From NCBI GenBank assembly GCA_963764685.1, contig CAVXTT010000021.1, positions 186,001 to 250,000 on the forward strand: DNA of 64,000 bases, given 5' to 3'. Source of the DNA: CAVXTT01 sp963764685. Its GTDB lineage: Bacteria > Bacteroidota > Ignavibacteria > Ignavibacteriales > Ignavibacteriaceae. The position numbers were made by a program, and so were the translations under genes. This document shows positions 1-9,855 of this stretch, in pieces; positions within the stretch are counted from its first letter, which is position 1, and each line of letters starts with the position of its first letter. Under the pieces are notes generated by a model. The model saw only the letters and a program-made list of their open reading frames with translations, did no database searches and was not told where the DNA came from.

Positions 1-336
1 GCCTGTCGGATCTCCGCCCTGTATCATAAACCCATCTATAACTCTGTGAAATATTAAACCGTTATAATAACCCTTTTTTGCCAGTCCCGTAAAATTCTCA
101 ACAGTTTTGGGAGCTTGTTTATCAAAAAGTTCAAGTTCAATAGTTCCCATATTTGTTTTCATCACGGCTACAGTCATTGTCTTTTTATCCTTCTTTGGGG
201 TCGTTTCCTTCTTCTTTATTGAATCAGGCATTACTTCCCGCTGATTAGTTAATTGATTTCTGTCGATATTTGAATAGGCATCATTGAATCCAATAATTAA
301 TATCAAAATAAAGAACAGACTAACATATTTATACAT
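1..336 (-). CDS. Cyclophilin-type peptidyl-prolyl cis-trans isomerase, periplasmic (3' end cut by window edge)
   Basis: Proline isomerase of the cyclophilin family, probably assisting protein folding in the periplasm. The 112 codons present begin with a signal peptide (MYKYVSLFFILILIIGF, residues 1-17, cleavage near residue 22). A charged linker follows, then the cyclophilin start: TNMGTIELELFDKQAPKTVE, FHRVIDGFMIQGGDPTG. The FHRVI...QGGDPTG block is the family signature with the catalytic Arg. ATG at 336 is preceded by an AGGAGG ribosome site that overlaps the last codons of the upstream uppP. It is the last gene of the lolA-to-uppP minus-strand series. The C-terminal half lies outside the window. 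Confidence 0.9.
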   Translation of the reverse strand, partial: MYKYVSLFFILILIIGFNDAYSNIDRNQLTNQREVMPDSIKKKETTPKKDKKTMTVAVMKTNMGTIELELFDKQAPKTVENFTGLAKKGYYNGLIFHRVIDGFMIQGGDPTG

Positions 337-344
337 TATACCTC

Positions 345-1193
345 CTAAGGTTTAACAACATTTGAAAAAAGTAGTATTAAAATTAACAGTCCTAAAATTA
401 TCCTGTAATAAATAAAAATAAAAGTCGAGTTTTTCTTCAGATATTTAAGCAGAAAATCGATGGCAAGATAACCGCTCAGACCTGCAAAGACAATAGAAAC
501 AAAAAGACTTACCAGGATTGACTTATCGATGTAAGGTATTGCCTCATATAGTTCCAGCATACCGGATGCAAAAACAGCAGGTATGCTTAACAGGAACGAA
601 AACCTTGCAGCAGTTTCCCTTGTAAGCCCTGCAAATAAACCCCCTGTAATTGTTGTGCCTGATCTTGAAGATCCCGGTATGAGTGCAAAAGCCTGTGCAA
701 TACCCACAATCAGTGCATCTTTAATGGTAAGGTCTTTAATTTCCTTCCGGTGGTTAGCAGTCTTCTCAGCAACTGCCAGTATTACCGCAAGAAATATCAG
801 ACTGCAGGAAATAACATAAAGATTTTTTGTTAGGGATCCCTCTATAATATCCTTAAATAAAATACCAGCAGCAACTATCGGAACAGTGCCGATAATTATG
901 TACCACCCGAGTCTTGAATCGAGTTCCTGCATACTGAATTTTACAGGTTTAAATAAATTATTCCTGAGAAAACTCCCGGCTATTTTTATTATATCGGTGC
1001 GGAAATAAACAAGTATGGCTAATAAGGTTCCCAGCTGTATTATAGCAATAAATGCTGTCCACTTTTCAGGATCTGACTCATTTATCAGGTTCATTAATTT
1101 ACCGGCAAGTGTTAAATGCCCGGTACTGCTGATAGGCAGGAATTCCGTTATTCCCTGAATAATGCCTAATAATATTGCTTCAAAAATGTTCAA
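345..1193 (-). CDS. uppP: Undecaprenyl-diphosphatase UppP (BacA)
   Basis: Integral membrane phosphatase that converts undecaprenyl pyrophosphate to undecaprenyl phosphate, recycling the lipid carrier for peptidoglycan and other envelope polymers. Its 282 residues match the family length. The two family signatures are present: GITEFLPISSTGHL near residue 14-27 and PGSSRSGTTITGG near residue 172-184, with about eight hydrophobic segments. The apparent start is TTG at 1193, supported by the standard MNIFEAILLGIIQGITEFLP N-terminus. A GGATA-like ribosome site overlaps the stop of the preceding gene. It ends in the ribosome site of the following cyclophilin gene, so the two are probably co-transcribed. 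Confidence 0.95.
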   Translation of the reverse strand: MNIFEAILLGIIQGITEFLPISSTGHLTLAGKLMNLINESDPEKWTAFIAIIQLGTLLAILVYFRTDIIKIAGSFLRNNLFKPVKFSMQELDSRLGWYIIIGTVPIVAAGILFKDIIEGSLTKNLYVISCSLIFLAVILAVAEKTANHRKEIKDLTIKDALIVGIAQAFALIPGSSRSGTTITGGLFAGLTRETAARFSFLLSIPAVFASGMLELYEAIPYIDKSILVSLFVSIVFAGLSGYLAIDFLLKYLKKNSTFIFIYYRIILGLLILILLFSNVVKP

Positions 1194-1201
1194 TCAGTAT
1201 C

Positions 1202-1849
1202 CTAAAATATAAATGCAATTCCGAGATGAATACCGAATGAGAGAGCATTCAGATTTACATTCTCCATCGATGCATCATTGTATAACTTACTTCCATCGTG
1301 TTCGGGTTCTCCGTTCCAGTCATATCTTGCATCAACCCCGATGTTAGCATAAAAATTCCCGTCAAGCCGGGTATTGCCATCAGCTTTCAGGATTATCCCG
1401 AAGCCGGTTGAATTATATTTTACTGAGGATGTTGATCCCGGAAGTGTTTGATCTGCTATCACAAACCTGACTCCTGCACCTCCGCCGAATTTCAACTGGT
1501 AGCCTTCTCCCTGGATAACATAGTAATCAAGAATTGACGGCATTATTATCCCGTAAAAGAATTCATATTGCCCCAGGGTATAAGAGTATGTATAAGAATA
1601 CAGAAGATAATCCAATTCCAGGGCGATCTCATTAGATTGGTTCAGCAGGTATCCCCCCTCAACAGAGAACATAACTGCCGAATTAAAATTGTTTAGTTCC
1701 GAACCGTAGGATGCAAAATTCTCATTTATATAATCATTAAATGAAGGGGTATTCTGAAAATTGATTCCCATTCCTCCCCTTATGGTCACCTGCCCATAAA
1801 TTGAAAAAGGAAATATTAAAAATAAAATCAGGTAAACTTTCTTTATCAT
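1202..1849 (-). CDS. Small outer-membrane beta-barrel protein, unknown function
   Basis: 215 residues with a clear signal peptide (MIKKVYLILFLIFPFSIYGQ). Alternating hydrophobic/aromatic strands follow, typical of an 8- to 10-strand barrel (LALELDYLLYSYTYSY-like stretches, GGGAGVRFVIA, ANIGVDARYDW), and it ends in Phe (HLGIAFIF), the usual signal for barrel assembly. Its ATG overlaps the stop of the upstream YbhN-like gene in an ATGA, so translation is probably coupled. No specific family was recognised. The operon position beside lolA and uppP fits an envelope role. Confidence 0.7.
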   Translation of the reverse strand: MIKKVYLILFLIFPFSIYGQVTIRGGMGINFQNTPSFNDYINENFASYGSELNNFNSAVMFSVEGGYLLNQSNEIALELDYLLYSYTYSYTLGQYEFFYGIIMPSILDYYVIQGEGYQLKFGGGAGVRFVIADQTLPGSTSSVKYNSTGFGIILKADGNTRLDGNFYANIGVDARYDWNGEPEHDGSKLYNDASMENVNLNALSFGIHLGIAFIF

Positions 1850-2902
1850 AATTCATCCAGTTTTGTTTCAACGACTCTTATTAGGTTTTCGTGCTGCTTA
1901 TTAAGAACAAAATAAATAATAATTGCGGATACTACGAATAAAATGTAAGAGATAATATGAGTGAGGAATGCATAAGCAAGACTTACAACTTCAGAAAATC
2001 CAAACAGGAGCACCAGTGCGGATTTTGCGAGTGTATGATATGAACCCGTCCCGCCGGGGGTTGGTATTGCTACCCCGATTGCACTGATACTCATCAGTAC
2101 CCATCCCATTTTAAGGTTGACCGGCTGAATGTTCTGCATACCCAGAGTAAAAAAACCGATATAGGCATTCAATGCATACAACATCATAATAAGGGATGAA
2201 AGTGCAAATACCAGGATATAGTTTTTAGTGCCCCTAAGGCTCCCGAATCCTTCGGTAAGCATTTCAAATATATGTGCGAGCTGATGTGCAGCAGTTTTGG
2301 ATATTTTTCCAACCCACCGGATTATAAAGCCGTAAAAATGTTCTTTATAACTTATAACCAGAAATAGAAACAGGATTACAACTGCTATAATTATCATTGT
2401 AAGATATAAAGAAGTTTCGAGCCAGGGAAATTGATTATACAGGTCATCACTCCATAGCCACACAGATATGATTACAGAGAGCCCGAGAAAAATAATGTCT
2501 ATAATCCTCTCGAGGATAACTGTCCCGAATAATGCCGATTTCGACAATCCTTCCCATTTGCCCACCAATACAGCCCTGGTAACTTCTCCCAGACGGGGGA
2601 CAACACAATTCACTCCATAACCTACCATAATAGCCCCGAATAAATGCCACAGGGTTAGATCTTTTTTAACAGAATAAAGCAAGATATTTCCACCTTACTG
2701 CTCTCAGGAAATGAGAGAATAAAAGTACAGTTAAAAAAGTGATTATCCAGAATACAGAAGCCTGCCGGACATAGGAAAACACTTCTTTAAGATTAACATC
2801 ATAAAATGCGATATATAGAAAAATTATGGTCAGACCAATGGAGAGGATATAGCTCAATCCTCTCCTGATGCCGGAATGTTGTATTTTATTATCTGAGGTC
2901 AA
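1846..2902 (-). CDS. YbhN/LPG-synthase-like integral membrane protein (one frameshift)
   Basis: Member of the lysylphosphatidylglycerol synthase transmembrane-domain family (UPF0104/COG0392), multi-pass proteins tied to lipid or lipid-linked sugar transport; the substrate is unknown. Two reading frames join at about 2670-2685. The first ends ...FLRAVRWKYLAL and the second continues LLYSVKKDLTLWHLFGAIMVGYG, with the family blocks GYGVNCVVPRLGEVTRA and PTPGGTGSYHTLAKSALVL. Joined length is about 351 residues, normal for the family, so a one-base sequencing error is likely. It lacks the soluble aminoacyl-transfer domain of MprF. It overlaps lolA by 14 nt at its start and the beta-barrel gene by 4 nt at its end. 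Confidence 0.85.
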
Positions 2903-3486
2903 TAACCTGTGCCCCCTGTGGTGGTGTAAAACTAAATCGGGAATCCGGGATGTCCCGGTTTATAACATAGTTCGATACGGAAACTTCCGTCTTGCTGCCC
3001 CCTTGTTCAATTCTTAATTTCTCAACAAGATTTTCCTCATTGATCCACAGACGTACTGAATTAAAATTCAATCCTGAATTTGGTTTTGGTTTAAGAACTA
3101 TGACATCTTTGCCATTCTCATTCTCAATAGAAACATCACTTTTTTTAGGATATTCATTCATGATTTTAAATATGGACCAGGCAGAAGGGTCATCTTCATT
3201 AAAAGTATTAATGATAACCTTGTTCTCTTTTTTGTTGTAATTCCATATTGCAGATACCGTCGGATATAATTGTGGTGTTCTTAAATTCCACTCTTAATTT
3301 ATTCTCCTTTTTCAAAAAGATCTTCCCGCTGAGATTGCTGTTTCCCGCACTTTGGGAGATATCTGCAGATATTGTTGAAGCTGAATTATATTTTTCCTTA
3401 ACCAGCTCCAGCAGTTTATCCTGTGCAGAAGCGGTAATTACCAAACCTGAAAATATGATTACAGAACTAATAATTAACTTTTTCAT
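2889..3486 (-). CDS. lolA: LolA-like periplasmic lipoprotein carrier (one frameshift)
   Basis: Periplasmic chaperone expected to carry lipoproteins or lipid from the inner to the outer membrane. Signal peptide MKKLIISSVIIFSGLVITASA. Then the LolA pattern: ISADISQSAGNSNLSGKIFL, KKENKLRVEFKNTTIISDG, and in the second frame WNYNKKENKVIINTFNED and a C-terminal ...DSRFSFTPPQGAQVIDLR. The frame changes near 3245-3255; reading one extra base out gives SDGIAIWNYNKKENK, close to the family SDGKxIWNYN, so an inserted base is the simplest explanation. Joined length is about 199 residues. First gene of the minus-strand envelope series. The 200 bp upstream (to 3685) hold only AT-rich promoter-like DNA. 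Confidence 0.85.
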
Positions 3487-3685
3487 TGTCGCCTTTTACT
3501 AAATAATAAGTTATCTACTGCTGTTTACAAATAATACGTTAATTTGTTTCAAATTTACCAAGATTTTGATAGTAGATGAAAAGTGACGGCCTGATACCCC
3601 GTTTTTTATATACGCCTGTGTTTTATATTTTTATTAAAATACTTTCCAAACATATTTTTATATTAACATACAATTGAGATAATTT

Positions 3686-4176
3686 TTGAGCTACAATATA
3701 CATCCTGAAACCCGTATCGGACATATTCATTTAACCGTTGCTGATCTGAACAGATCTTTAAAATTCTATTCGGAAATGCTTGGATTTGAGATCACCCAGT
3801 TTTACGGAAATTCAGCAGTTTTTTTATCGGCAGGAGGGTATCATCACCACATTGGTCTTAATACCTGGGCAGGAGAAAATGCATCCCCGCCGCCCGACGG
3901 GACATACCGGACTATATCATTTTGCAATTCAATATCCTTCACGGAAGGAACTTGCAAAAGTTGTAAAAAGGCTTTATGAGCTCAATTTCCCTATCGAGGG
4001 AGCTTCCGATCATGGCGTTTCTGAATCAGTTTATCTTTCTGATCCCGACAACAACGGCGTTGAACTTATACTGCGACAGGGATGAAGACCTCTGGCCGAG
4101 AGATAATGACGGCAATCTTAAAATGGTAACAAAACATCTCGATCTTCTCGACCTTCTTTCTGAACTCGATGATTAA
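3686..4176 (+). CDS. VOC-family (glyoxalase/extradiol dioxygenase-like) enzyme, CatE type (two frameshifts)
   Basis: Metal-dependent vicinal-oxygen-chelate enzyme; the substrate cannot be told from sequence. Residues run through three frames. TRIGHIHLTVADLNRSLKFY and GGYHHHIGLNTWAGENA come first. After a shift near 3900 the frame reads HTGLYHFAIQYPSRKEL and ASDHGVSESVYLSDPDNNGV. After a second shift near 4069 it reads ELYCDRDEDLWPRDNDGNL. The order matches CatE-like catechol 2,3-dioxygenase homologues, whose motifs are GxxHHHIxxNTW and DPDxNGxELYxDR. The initiation codon appears to be TTG at 3686, with a weak ribosome site. Joined length is about 163 residues. Followed 19 nt later by glycogen phosphorylase. 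Confidence 0.8.
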
Positions 4177-4195
4177 AAATTAAAATTATAATTTT

Positions 4196-6686
4196 ATGGC
4201 CAGGAAAAAAAATAACTCCATTTTCTTTACGGACAAACAATCCCTTTCAAGTTATTCACTCACCAACCAGTTTAATGAGCATCTTGAGTTTGGACTGGTA
4301 AAGGATAAATTCACCGTTACGGCCAATGACGCTTATTTCGCTCTTTCACTTTCTGTAAGAGATATGCTTATAAGAAAGTGGCTTAGAACACAACACCTCT
4401 ATATGCAGGAGGATGTAAAACGCGTTTATTATTTATCACTCGAATTCCTGATGGGGAGGCTGCTCGGGAATGCACTCATCAATCTTGATTATTATGACGA
4501 ATGCTATAATATCCTGAAACGTGAAGGTTATAATCTTGAGAGCATCACGTGAATACGAACCCGATATGGGGCTCGGCAATGGCGGTCTGGGAAGGCTTGC
4601 AGCCTGCTTTCTGGATTCAATGGCTACACTTGAGCTGCCTGCTTTCGGATATGGTATAAGATATGAATATGGAATCTTTTCCCAGGAAGTTGAGAATGGG
4701 TATCAGATCGAGAAACCGGATAACTGGATAAAGCTTGGAAACCCATGGGAAATAATCAGGCGCGATCTGTCCTACAGGGTAAAATTCTACGGCAAGGTGG
4801 AAATGATCCATAAAGCAGACGGGGAGTATGATTACAAATGGGTTGATACAGAAGATATCCTTGCGATAGCTTCAGATATACCGATACCGGGCTACAGAAC
4901 AAACACTGTTAATAATTTAAGACTATGGCAGGCAAAAGCTACAAGTGAATTCAGCTTTGAACAATTTAATGTGGGCAATTACATTGCAGCAGTTGAAAGC
5001 AAGAACACTTCGGAAAATATTTCAAAGGTCCTTTACCCGAATGATACATTTGATAAAGGGAAATTCCTCCGGCTTAAACAGCAGTACTTTTTCGTATCTG
5101 CTACCCTGCAGGATATAATAAGAAAGTACAAAATTAATCACGAAACCTTTCACCGGTTTGCAGAGAAAACTTCCATCCAATTGAATGATACACATCCTGT
5201 AATTGCCATACCCGAGCTGATGAGAATATTTCTTGACCAGGAAGACCTTACCTGGGAGGAAGCCTGGGATATTACCACCAAAACATTTGCATATACTAAT
5301 CATACCATTGTTCCTGAAGCTCTCGAGGAATGGACGGTAAACATTATGGAACAGCTTCTGCCGCGGCATCTTCAAATAATTTATGAGATAAACAGGAGAT
5401 TTATTGAAGAAGTAAAAAGCACATATACAACAGATCCTGCAATACTTACAGAGCTTTCAATTTTAAGAGAGTACCCGGTTAAAAAAATCAAGATGTCGAA
5501 CCTGGCAATTGTAGGAAGTCATTCTGTTAATGGTGTGGCGGAACTTCATACGGAAATACTTACCAGGGTTTTATTCCCTCATTTCTACGAGTTATATCCG
5601 GAGAAATTTAAGAATGTAACAAATGGAATTACACCCAGGAGATGGCTTAAAACTGCAAACCCGCAGCTTTCAGGAATCATTACCGACAGGATCGGGGAAG
5701 GGTGGGTTAAAGATCTTGCTTCTCTGAAAAAGCTTGAAGAATTTATAGATGATAAAGATTTTTACGAGAACTGGCGGAGCACTAAATGGCTGAATAAACT
5801 GCTGCTCGTTCAGTATATCGAAAATGAACATAATATTAAAATAAATCCCGAATCAATTTTTGATGTCCAGGTAAAACGTTTTCACGAGTATAAAAGACAG
5901 CTGCTCAACCTTCTCCACGTAATTACTTTATATAACAGGATAAAGGATAACCCCAAAGGAGATTTTGTACCCCGCACTGTGATCTTTGCCGGTAAAGCCG
6001 CACCCGCCTATTTTATGGCTAAGCTGGTTATAAAGCTTATCAACTCCGTAGGGTCGGTCGTTAACAGCGACCCTGATGTTAAGGAGAAGCTTAAAGTGAT
6101 TTTCTTAAAAAATTATTCTGTATCCCTTGCAGAAAAAATTATTCCCGCCAGCGATCTTTCCGAGCAGATCTCAACAGCAGGATTTGAAGCTTCGGGAACC
6201 GGCAATATGAAATTTGCCCTTAACGGTGCACTAACAATAGGTACTATGGATGGTGCAAATATCGAGATCAGGAGAGAGGTAGGAAAGGAGAATATTTTCA
6301 TATTCGGTCTTATTGCCGATGAGGTATTCAGTTTAAAGACAAACGGATACTTTCCGCGGGAGTATTACGAAAAGAATGCTGAATTGAAGAGAGTAATTGA
6401 TATGATCCGCAGTAATTATTTTAACAAAAGTGAGCCGGGAATATTTGATCCCATCATCGATGGTCTGCTCAATGTTGATTATTACTGCCTTTTTGCCGAT
6501 TACGAATCTTACATTAAGACACAGGATAAAGTAAGTAAGCTATATCTTGACCAGGATAAATGGACAAAAAAATCCATATACAATGTAGCCCGGATAGGAA
6601 AATTCTCCAGCGACCGCTCCATCAAGGAATATGCAGATAAGATATGGGGCGTTAAACCGATCAGCATCAAAACAAACGGTGAATAG
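4196..6686 (+). CDS. glgP: Glycogen/starch/maltodextrin phosphorylase (one frameshift)
   Basis: PLP-dependent glycosyltransferase (GT35) releasing glucose-1-phosphate from glycogen in the cytosol. The first frame covers residues 1-118 (RVYYLSLEFLMGRLLGNALI) and shifts near 4545. The second resumes at REYEPDMGLGNGGLGRLAAC and runs to the end. Other landmarks: QLNDTHPVIAIPELMRIFLD, VTNGITPRRWL, VKRFHEYKRQLLN, and the PLP-lysine block EASGTGNMKFALNGALTIGT near residue 670. Joined length of about 830 residues equals the family norm. The exact continuity of LESI/REYEPDMGLG across the shift points to an indel error. No other glycogen gene is nearby. Confidence 0.95.
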
Positions 6687-6784
6687 ACACAGTATTTTTA
6701 TACGGTGTGATACAATTAAAATATATATTGCTAATTTTTGTTTTATTGAGGATGATCAGATTTTAATGAAAGGAAAGGTGTCTT

Positions 6785-7258
6785 ATGTTCAGGAGAAGAA
6801 GAAAAAGATTTCCAAATAACGCAGCATTTTTGATTGCCGGTGCAGCTATGGGCGGCATTGCAGCCTTATTATATGCCCGAAAACCAGGGGTGGAATTGAG
6901 GCGGGATATTAAAGATGAAGTGGATAATACTTTAAATCAGATACGCCGGACTGCTGTGGATTTAAAAGGAAGCACAATCAGGACTGCATCGGATTTTATA
7001 GACAGGGCGGCAGAAATGGTTAATCTCTCAAAAGATTATGTCACCGGGTCTTATAAATTTACCGCAGGCTCAGTTGTAAACGAGATTCTGCATCTGCGTA
7101 CGGCAATAAATGCAGCAGTTGACGCTTATAAAAATTATAATGAACACCCTATAACCGAGCGTCAGCCGAGAGTTAATAATGTTTTTACCACAACGGAAGT
7201 CCCCGTAAATGATGAAGAACTTCCTAAATTTGAAGGAATGGGAAGAAGACAGGAATAA
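6785..7258 (+). CDS. YtxH-domain protein
   Basis: Small membrane-anchored protein of unknown function, 157 residues. A basic N-terminus is followed by one hydrophobic/glycine-rich segment (NAAFLIAGAAMGGIAALLYA) and then KPGVELRRDIKDEVDNTLNQ, the pattern of the YtxH family (gas-vesicle/stress-related proteins). The rest is a long amphipathic helix and a polar tail. ATG at 6785 follows a good AGGAAAGG ribosome site. In this phylum such proteins are often taken as general stress proteins, but nothing in the sequence fixes a role. Confidence 0.75.
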   Translation: MFRRRRKRFPNNAAFLIAGAAMGGIAALLYARKPGVELRRDIKDEVDNTLNQIRRTAVDLKGSTIRTASDFIDRAAEMVNLSKDYVTGSYKFTAGSVVNEILHLRTAINAAVDAYKNYNEHPITERQPRVNNVFTTTEVPVNDEELPKFEGMGRRQE

Positions 7259-7282
7259 GTCCTTAAAGTAAACATTTGAAGA

Positions 7283-7636
7283 ATGAATCTTGAGGTAATC
7301 AGAAAACATTGTCTGGGAAAAAAGGGAGTTACCGAAGAACTCCCTTTTGACAATGAAACCCCTGTTTATAAAGTTATGGGGAAAATGTTCCTGCTTGCCT
7401 CGCTGGATGTTCCCATCAGCATTAACATCAAATGCGATCCTGAAGAAGCCATAGAATTAAGGGAGAGATATGATTCTGTAATTCCCGGATATCATATGAA
7501 TAAAACCCACTGGAATACAGTTTATCTTGACGGTTCTGTACCTCCCAAATTTATTTTAGAATGGATCGATAAATCTTATGAGCTTGTCGCCGCAGGATTA
7601 AAGAAGTCGGATAAGGAAAAGCTGAAAGCATTCTAA
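7283..7636 (+). CDS. MmcQ/YjbR-family protein
   Basis: 117-residue protein of the YjbR/MmcQ fold, a compact double-wing-like domain sometimes described as DNA-binding; the biological role is not established. Characteristic features are the N-terminal RKHCLGKKGVTEELPFDNET, KVMGKMFLLASLD, KCDPEEAIELRERYDSVIPG, YHMNKTHWNTVYLDGSVP and the C-terminal WIDKSYELVAAGLKKSDK. It starts 25 nt after the YtxH gene and is probably in the same transcript. A hairpin about 125 nt downstream may end the unit. Confidence 0.85.
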   Translation: MNLEVIRKHCLGKKGVTEELPFDNETPVYKVMGKMFLLASLDVPISINIKCDPEEAIELRERYDSVIPGYHMNKTHWNTVYLDGSVPPKFILEWIDKSYELVAAGLKKSDKEKLKAF

Positions 7637-7761
7637 TCTTCACACCTGTCATTGCAGCCCTTTTTACAATCCAAGTACCCTTATGAACAAAATTATATAA
7701 ATCAGTCTGTATACTGCCCGTACTTAGGCCGGAATACAGATAAATTTGAACAATAATTAAA

Positions 7762-7800
7762 AAAATAAAGAATGTTTTAAGAAGACCAATTCTTTATTTT
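7762..7800 (+). terminator. AT-rich stem-loop, probable terminator
   Basis: AAAATAAAGAAT pairs perfectly with ATTCTTTATTTT around a 15-nt loop and is followed by a T-rich tract. It lies downstream of the YjbR-like gene on the plus strand. The AT-rich stem makes this moderate evidence only. Confidence 0.4.
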
Positions 7801-7847
7801 CTTTATATTTTATAATGCTATGATAATACCCTGATACTCCGGAGGCA

Positions 7848-7932
7848 GTGTACGGACAGGTTCCAGGCTAAATTGTTGGTTTTTTGCCTGAGCATTGTCC
7901 GTGCACTGTCCGCGCATTGTCCGTGCATAACC
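7848..7932. repeat. GTCCGTGCA-type short repeat cluster
   Basis: The word attgtccgtgca occurs twice, with related copies gtacggacag and ctgtccgcgca between. The block tgagcattgtccgtgcactg recurs in inverse orientation near 46747-46790. No gene is visible here. It looks like a short dispersed intergenic repeat; function unknown. Confidence 0.55.
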
Positions 7933-8069
7933 AAATGCAAACATTACTTTTTAGAAAAATTTTATAAAACGCCGTAAATCGCATAAATAAAGATTGGGCA
8001 TATTTTCCCGGATTCCATATGAGCGGCATTTTGATAGCCATAATGAAGTTCCTTTCCCAGCTTCTATTC

Positions 8070-8425
8070 CTGAGCTCCAGAGGAGCGATATAATGATAGC
8101 ATTTTGTTGTATAAATATTTTAGCCCCAGCGGGGCGACATCCTGAAACGCCAAAGAAACTTTTCAACTTGAGCAACTTAGGAAAATGCCTCCTGAGCTCC
8201 AGAGGAGCGATATATTGATTAGGACTTTTAGTTGCATAATTAATTTTTAAGCCCCAGCGGGGCGACATCCTGAAACGCCAAAGGAACTTTTTTGCAGCCG
8301 CAGGATATCGCCCCTACAGGGCTATAATGTGGGTTAGGATTTTTATCTATCAATATTACGCCCCGATGGGGCTAGAACAATTATTCGCATTTCCTGAGCT
8401 CCGGAGGAGCGATATGTCTGTAGGA
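8070..8425. repeat. REP-like palindromic repeat island (about three units)
   Basis: Three units alternate two small palindromes. One is cctgagctcc-aga-ggagcgatat at about 8072, 8190 and 8393. The other is gccccagcggggcgacatcc at about 8123 and 8250, with a variant atcgcccctacagggcta and cgccccgatggggc near 8310-8370. Units are about 115 bp apart and share the tail cctgaaacgccaaag. Each palindrome can form a 5-bp stem. Together with 7637-8069 this fills the 844-bp gap between the YjbR-like and EamA genes; no convincing ORF lies inside. Confidence 0.75.
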
Positions 8426-8480
8426 CAATTTTTTAGTCACTGATATTCTGGTTATTTTTTCCCGTTCAAAAAAGAGAATT

Positions 8481-9365
8481 ATGCTCGGCGAATTAAGTGC
8501 TTTATTTACTGCTGTACTCTGGTCGTTTACATCCCTCTTCTTTTCATCTGCCGCGAGGAAAATCGGATCCTTCCAGCTGAATATTAACAGACTAATACTT
8601 GCATCTGTTTTTTTATTTTTAACGATCCTGATATTAAACTTCAATACAAGCCTTAGTTCTCTGCAGGTATTTTATCTATCTATAAGCGGACTTGTAGGAC
8701 TGGTATTCGGGGATTCCTTTTTATTCAAGGCATACCAGACAATCGGCCCCAGGCTAAGTATACTCCTGCTTTCTTCTGCCCCTGCAATTACAGCAGTGCT
8801 TGCATATTTTTTTCTGAATGAAAGAATATCACTGCTCGGGTTAACCGGTATGGCAGTAACAATGGCGGGTATCATCATGGTAATAATTGAAAAGAGAGAA
8901 GTACCCGGTGAAAAATATAAGATCGATAAGGTGGGTATATTTCACGGCTTTATGGGGGCGCTAGGACAGGCAGGCGGGTTAGTGCTTGCAAGGTTAGCTT
9001 TCGACCAGGGAGAAATAAATGGAATGGTTGCCACATTCGTCAGGATCTTTGCCAGTGTACTTGTGATTGTTCCTATAGGCATTTTGTCCCGCCGGTATAA
9101 GAATCCTGTAAAACTCTATACTGCAAATCCCAGGGCTCTGATGATGACCATCGGGGGAACTATCGTTGGACCGTATCTTGGAATTACATTCAGTCTTATT
9201 GCCATCTCGAATACAAAACTCGGCATAGCTGCTACCCTGATGTCCACAATGCCGATAATAATGCTCCCTTTAATGAAATTTATTTTCAAGGAAGAACTAA
9301 ACTGGAAAGCATACGCCGGGGCATTTCTTGCGGTGGGAGGGGTTGCGATATTGTTCCTCAGATAG
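8481..9365 (+). CDS. EamA/DMT-superfamily transporter
   Basis: Ten-TM drug/metabolite transporter of the EamA family in the inner membrane; the substrate is unknown. 294 residues in two homologous halves of five helices. The first half contains LGELSALFTAVLWSFTSLFF and the EamA end RISLLGLTGMAVTMAGIIMV. The second starts at GIFHGFMGALGQAGGLVLAR and ends EELNWKAYAGAFLAVGGVAI. ATG at 8481 directly follows the repeat island. The stop at 9363-9365 runs straight into an octamer repeat array. Confidence 0.9.
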   Translation: MLGELSALFTAVLWSFTSLFFSSAARKIGSFQLNINRLILASVFLFLTILILNFNTSLSSLQVFYLSISGLVGLVFGDSFLFKAYQTIGPRLSILLLSSAPAITAVLAYFFLNERISLLGLTGMAVTMAGIIMVIIEKREVPGEKYKIDKVGIFHGFMGALGQAGGLVLARLAFDQGEINGMVATFVRIFASVLVIVPIGILSRRYKNPVKLYTANPRALMMTIGGTIVGPYLGITFSLIAISNTKLGIAATLMSTMPIIMLPLMKFIFKEELNWKAYAGAFLAVGGVAILFLR

Positions 9366-9432
9366 TAGGATGGTACGATGGTGCGATAGTACGATGGTAC
9401 GATAGTGCGATGGTACGATAGTACGATAGTGA
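9366..9432 (+). repeat. Octamer array, T(A/G)CGAT(A/G)G x about 8
   Basis: Perfectly phased 8-bp units (TACGATGG, TGCGATAG, TACGATAG) run about eight times directly after the EamA stop codon. It is inverted relative to the array at 9856-9940, so the two could pair with the S23 gene in the loop. Confidence 0.9.
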
Positions 9433-9434
9433 AA

Positions 9435-9809
9435 TTAGGATTGTTTTTCTTTTCTTTTTAAGTATTTCATCAAATTGGTAAGCATCTTCTGAATAACTAT
9501 CAGCTTTGAAGTCAGATCATTGAACTGATCCGGGGAAATATACTTTAAATCTAAGGAAATATAAAGTATAGCTCTTGACTCAGAAACTGACCGGAATGAA
9601 TAAGTAAGAAAATTAAAAAAGGATTTTTGAGATCTTGAATCGAACCCTTCTGATATATTAAGAAGTATAGAACTTGATGCCCTGCGGATTTGATTCTTTA
9701 ATTCGAAATCCTTGGAGAAAAGTCCAACTGAAGTAATGCAGTAAATCTCGTGAACAAGTATTCTGGAATGTTTCCAGACCTCAAGATCTTCAAATCTAGT
9801 TACCAGCAT
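9435..9809 (-). CDS. Four-helix-bundle protein, S23/IVP family
   Basis: 124 residues of the S23 family, small four-helix bundles first described from intervening sequences in 23S rRNA genes; the molecular function is unresolved. Family features: RFEDLEVWKHSRILVHEIYC at the start, then LKNQIRRASSSILLNISEGF and FLTYSFRSVSESRAILYISL. ATG at 9809. Here it is not in an rRNA operon. It stands alone between two convergent octamer arrays and is flanked by unrelated genes, which suggests a small inserted cassette. Confidence 0.9.
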   Translation of the reverse strand: MLVTRFEDLEVWKHSRILVHEIYCITSVGLFSKDFELKNQIRRASSSILLNISEGFDSRSQKSFFNFLTYSFRSVSESRAILYISLDLKYISPDQFNDLTSKLIVIQKMLTNLMKYLKRKEKQS

Positions 9810-9855
9810 ATTTTCCCCTAAAATTAAGAACTATAGTATACTAATATTATTTTAT

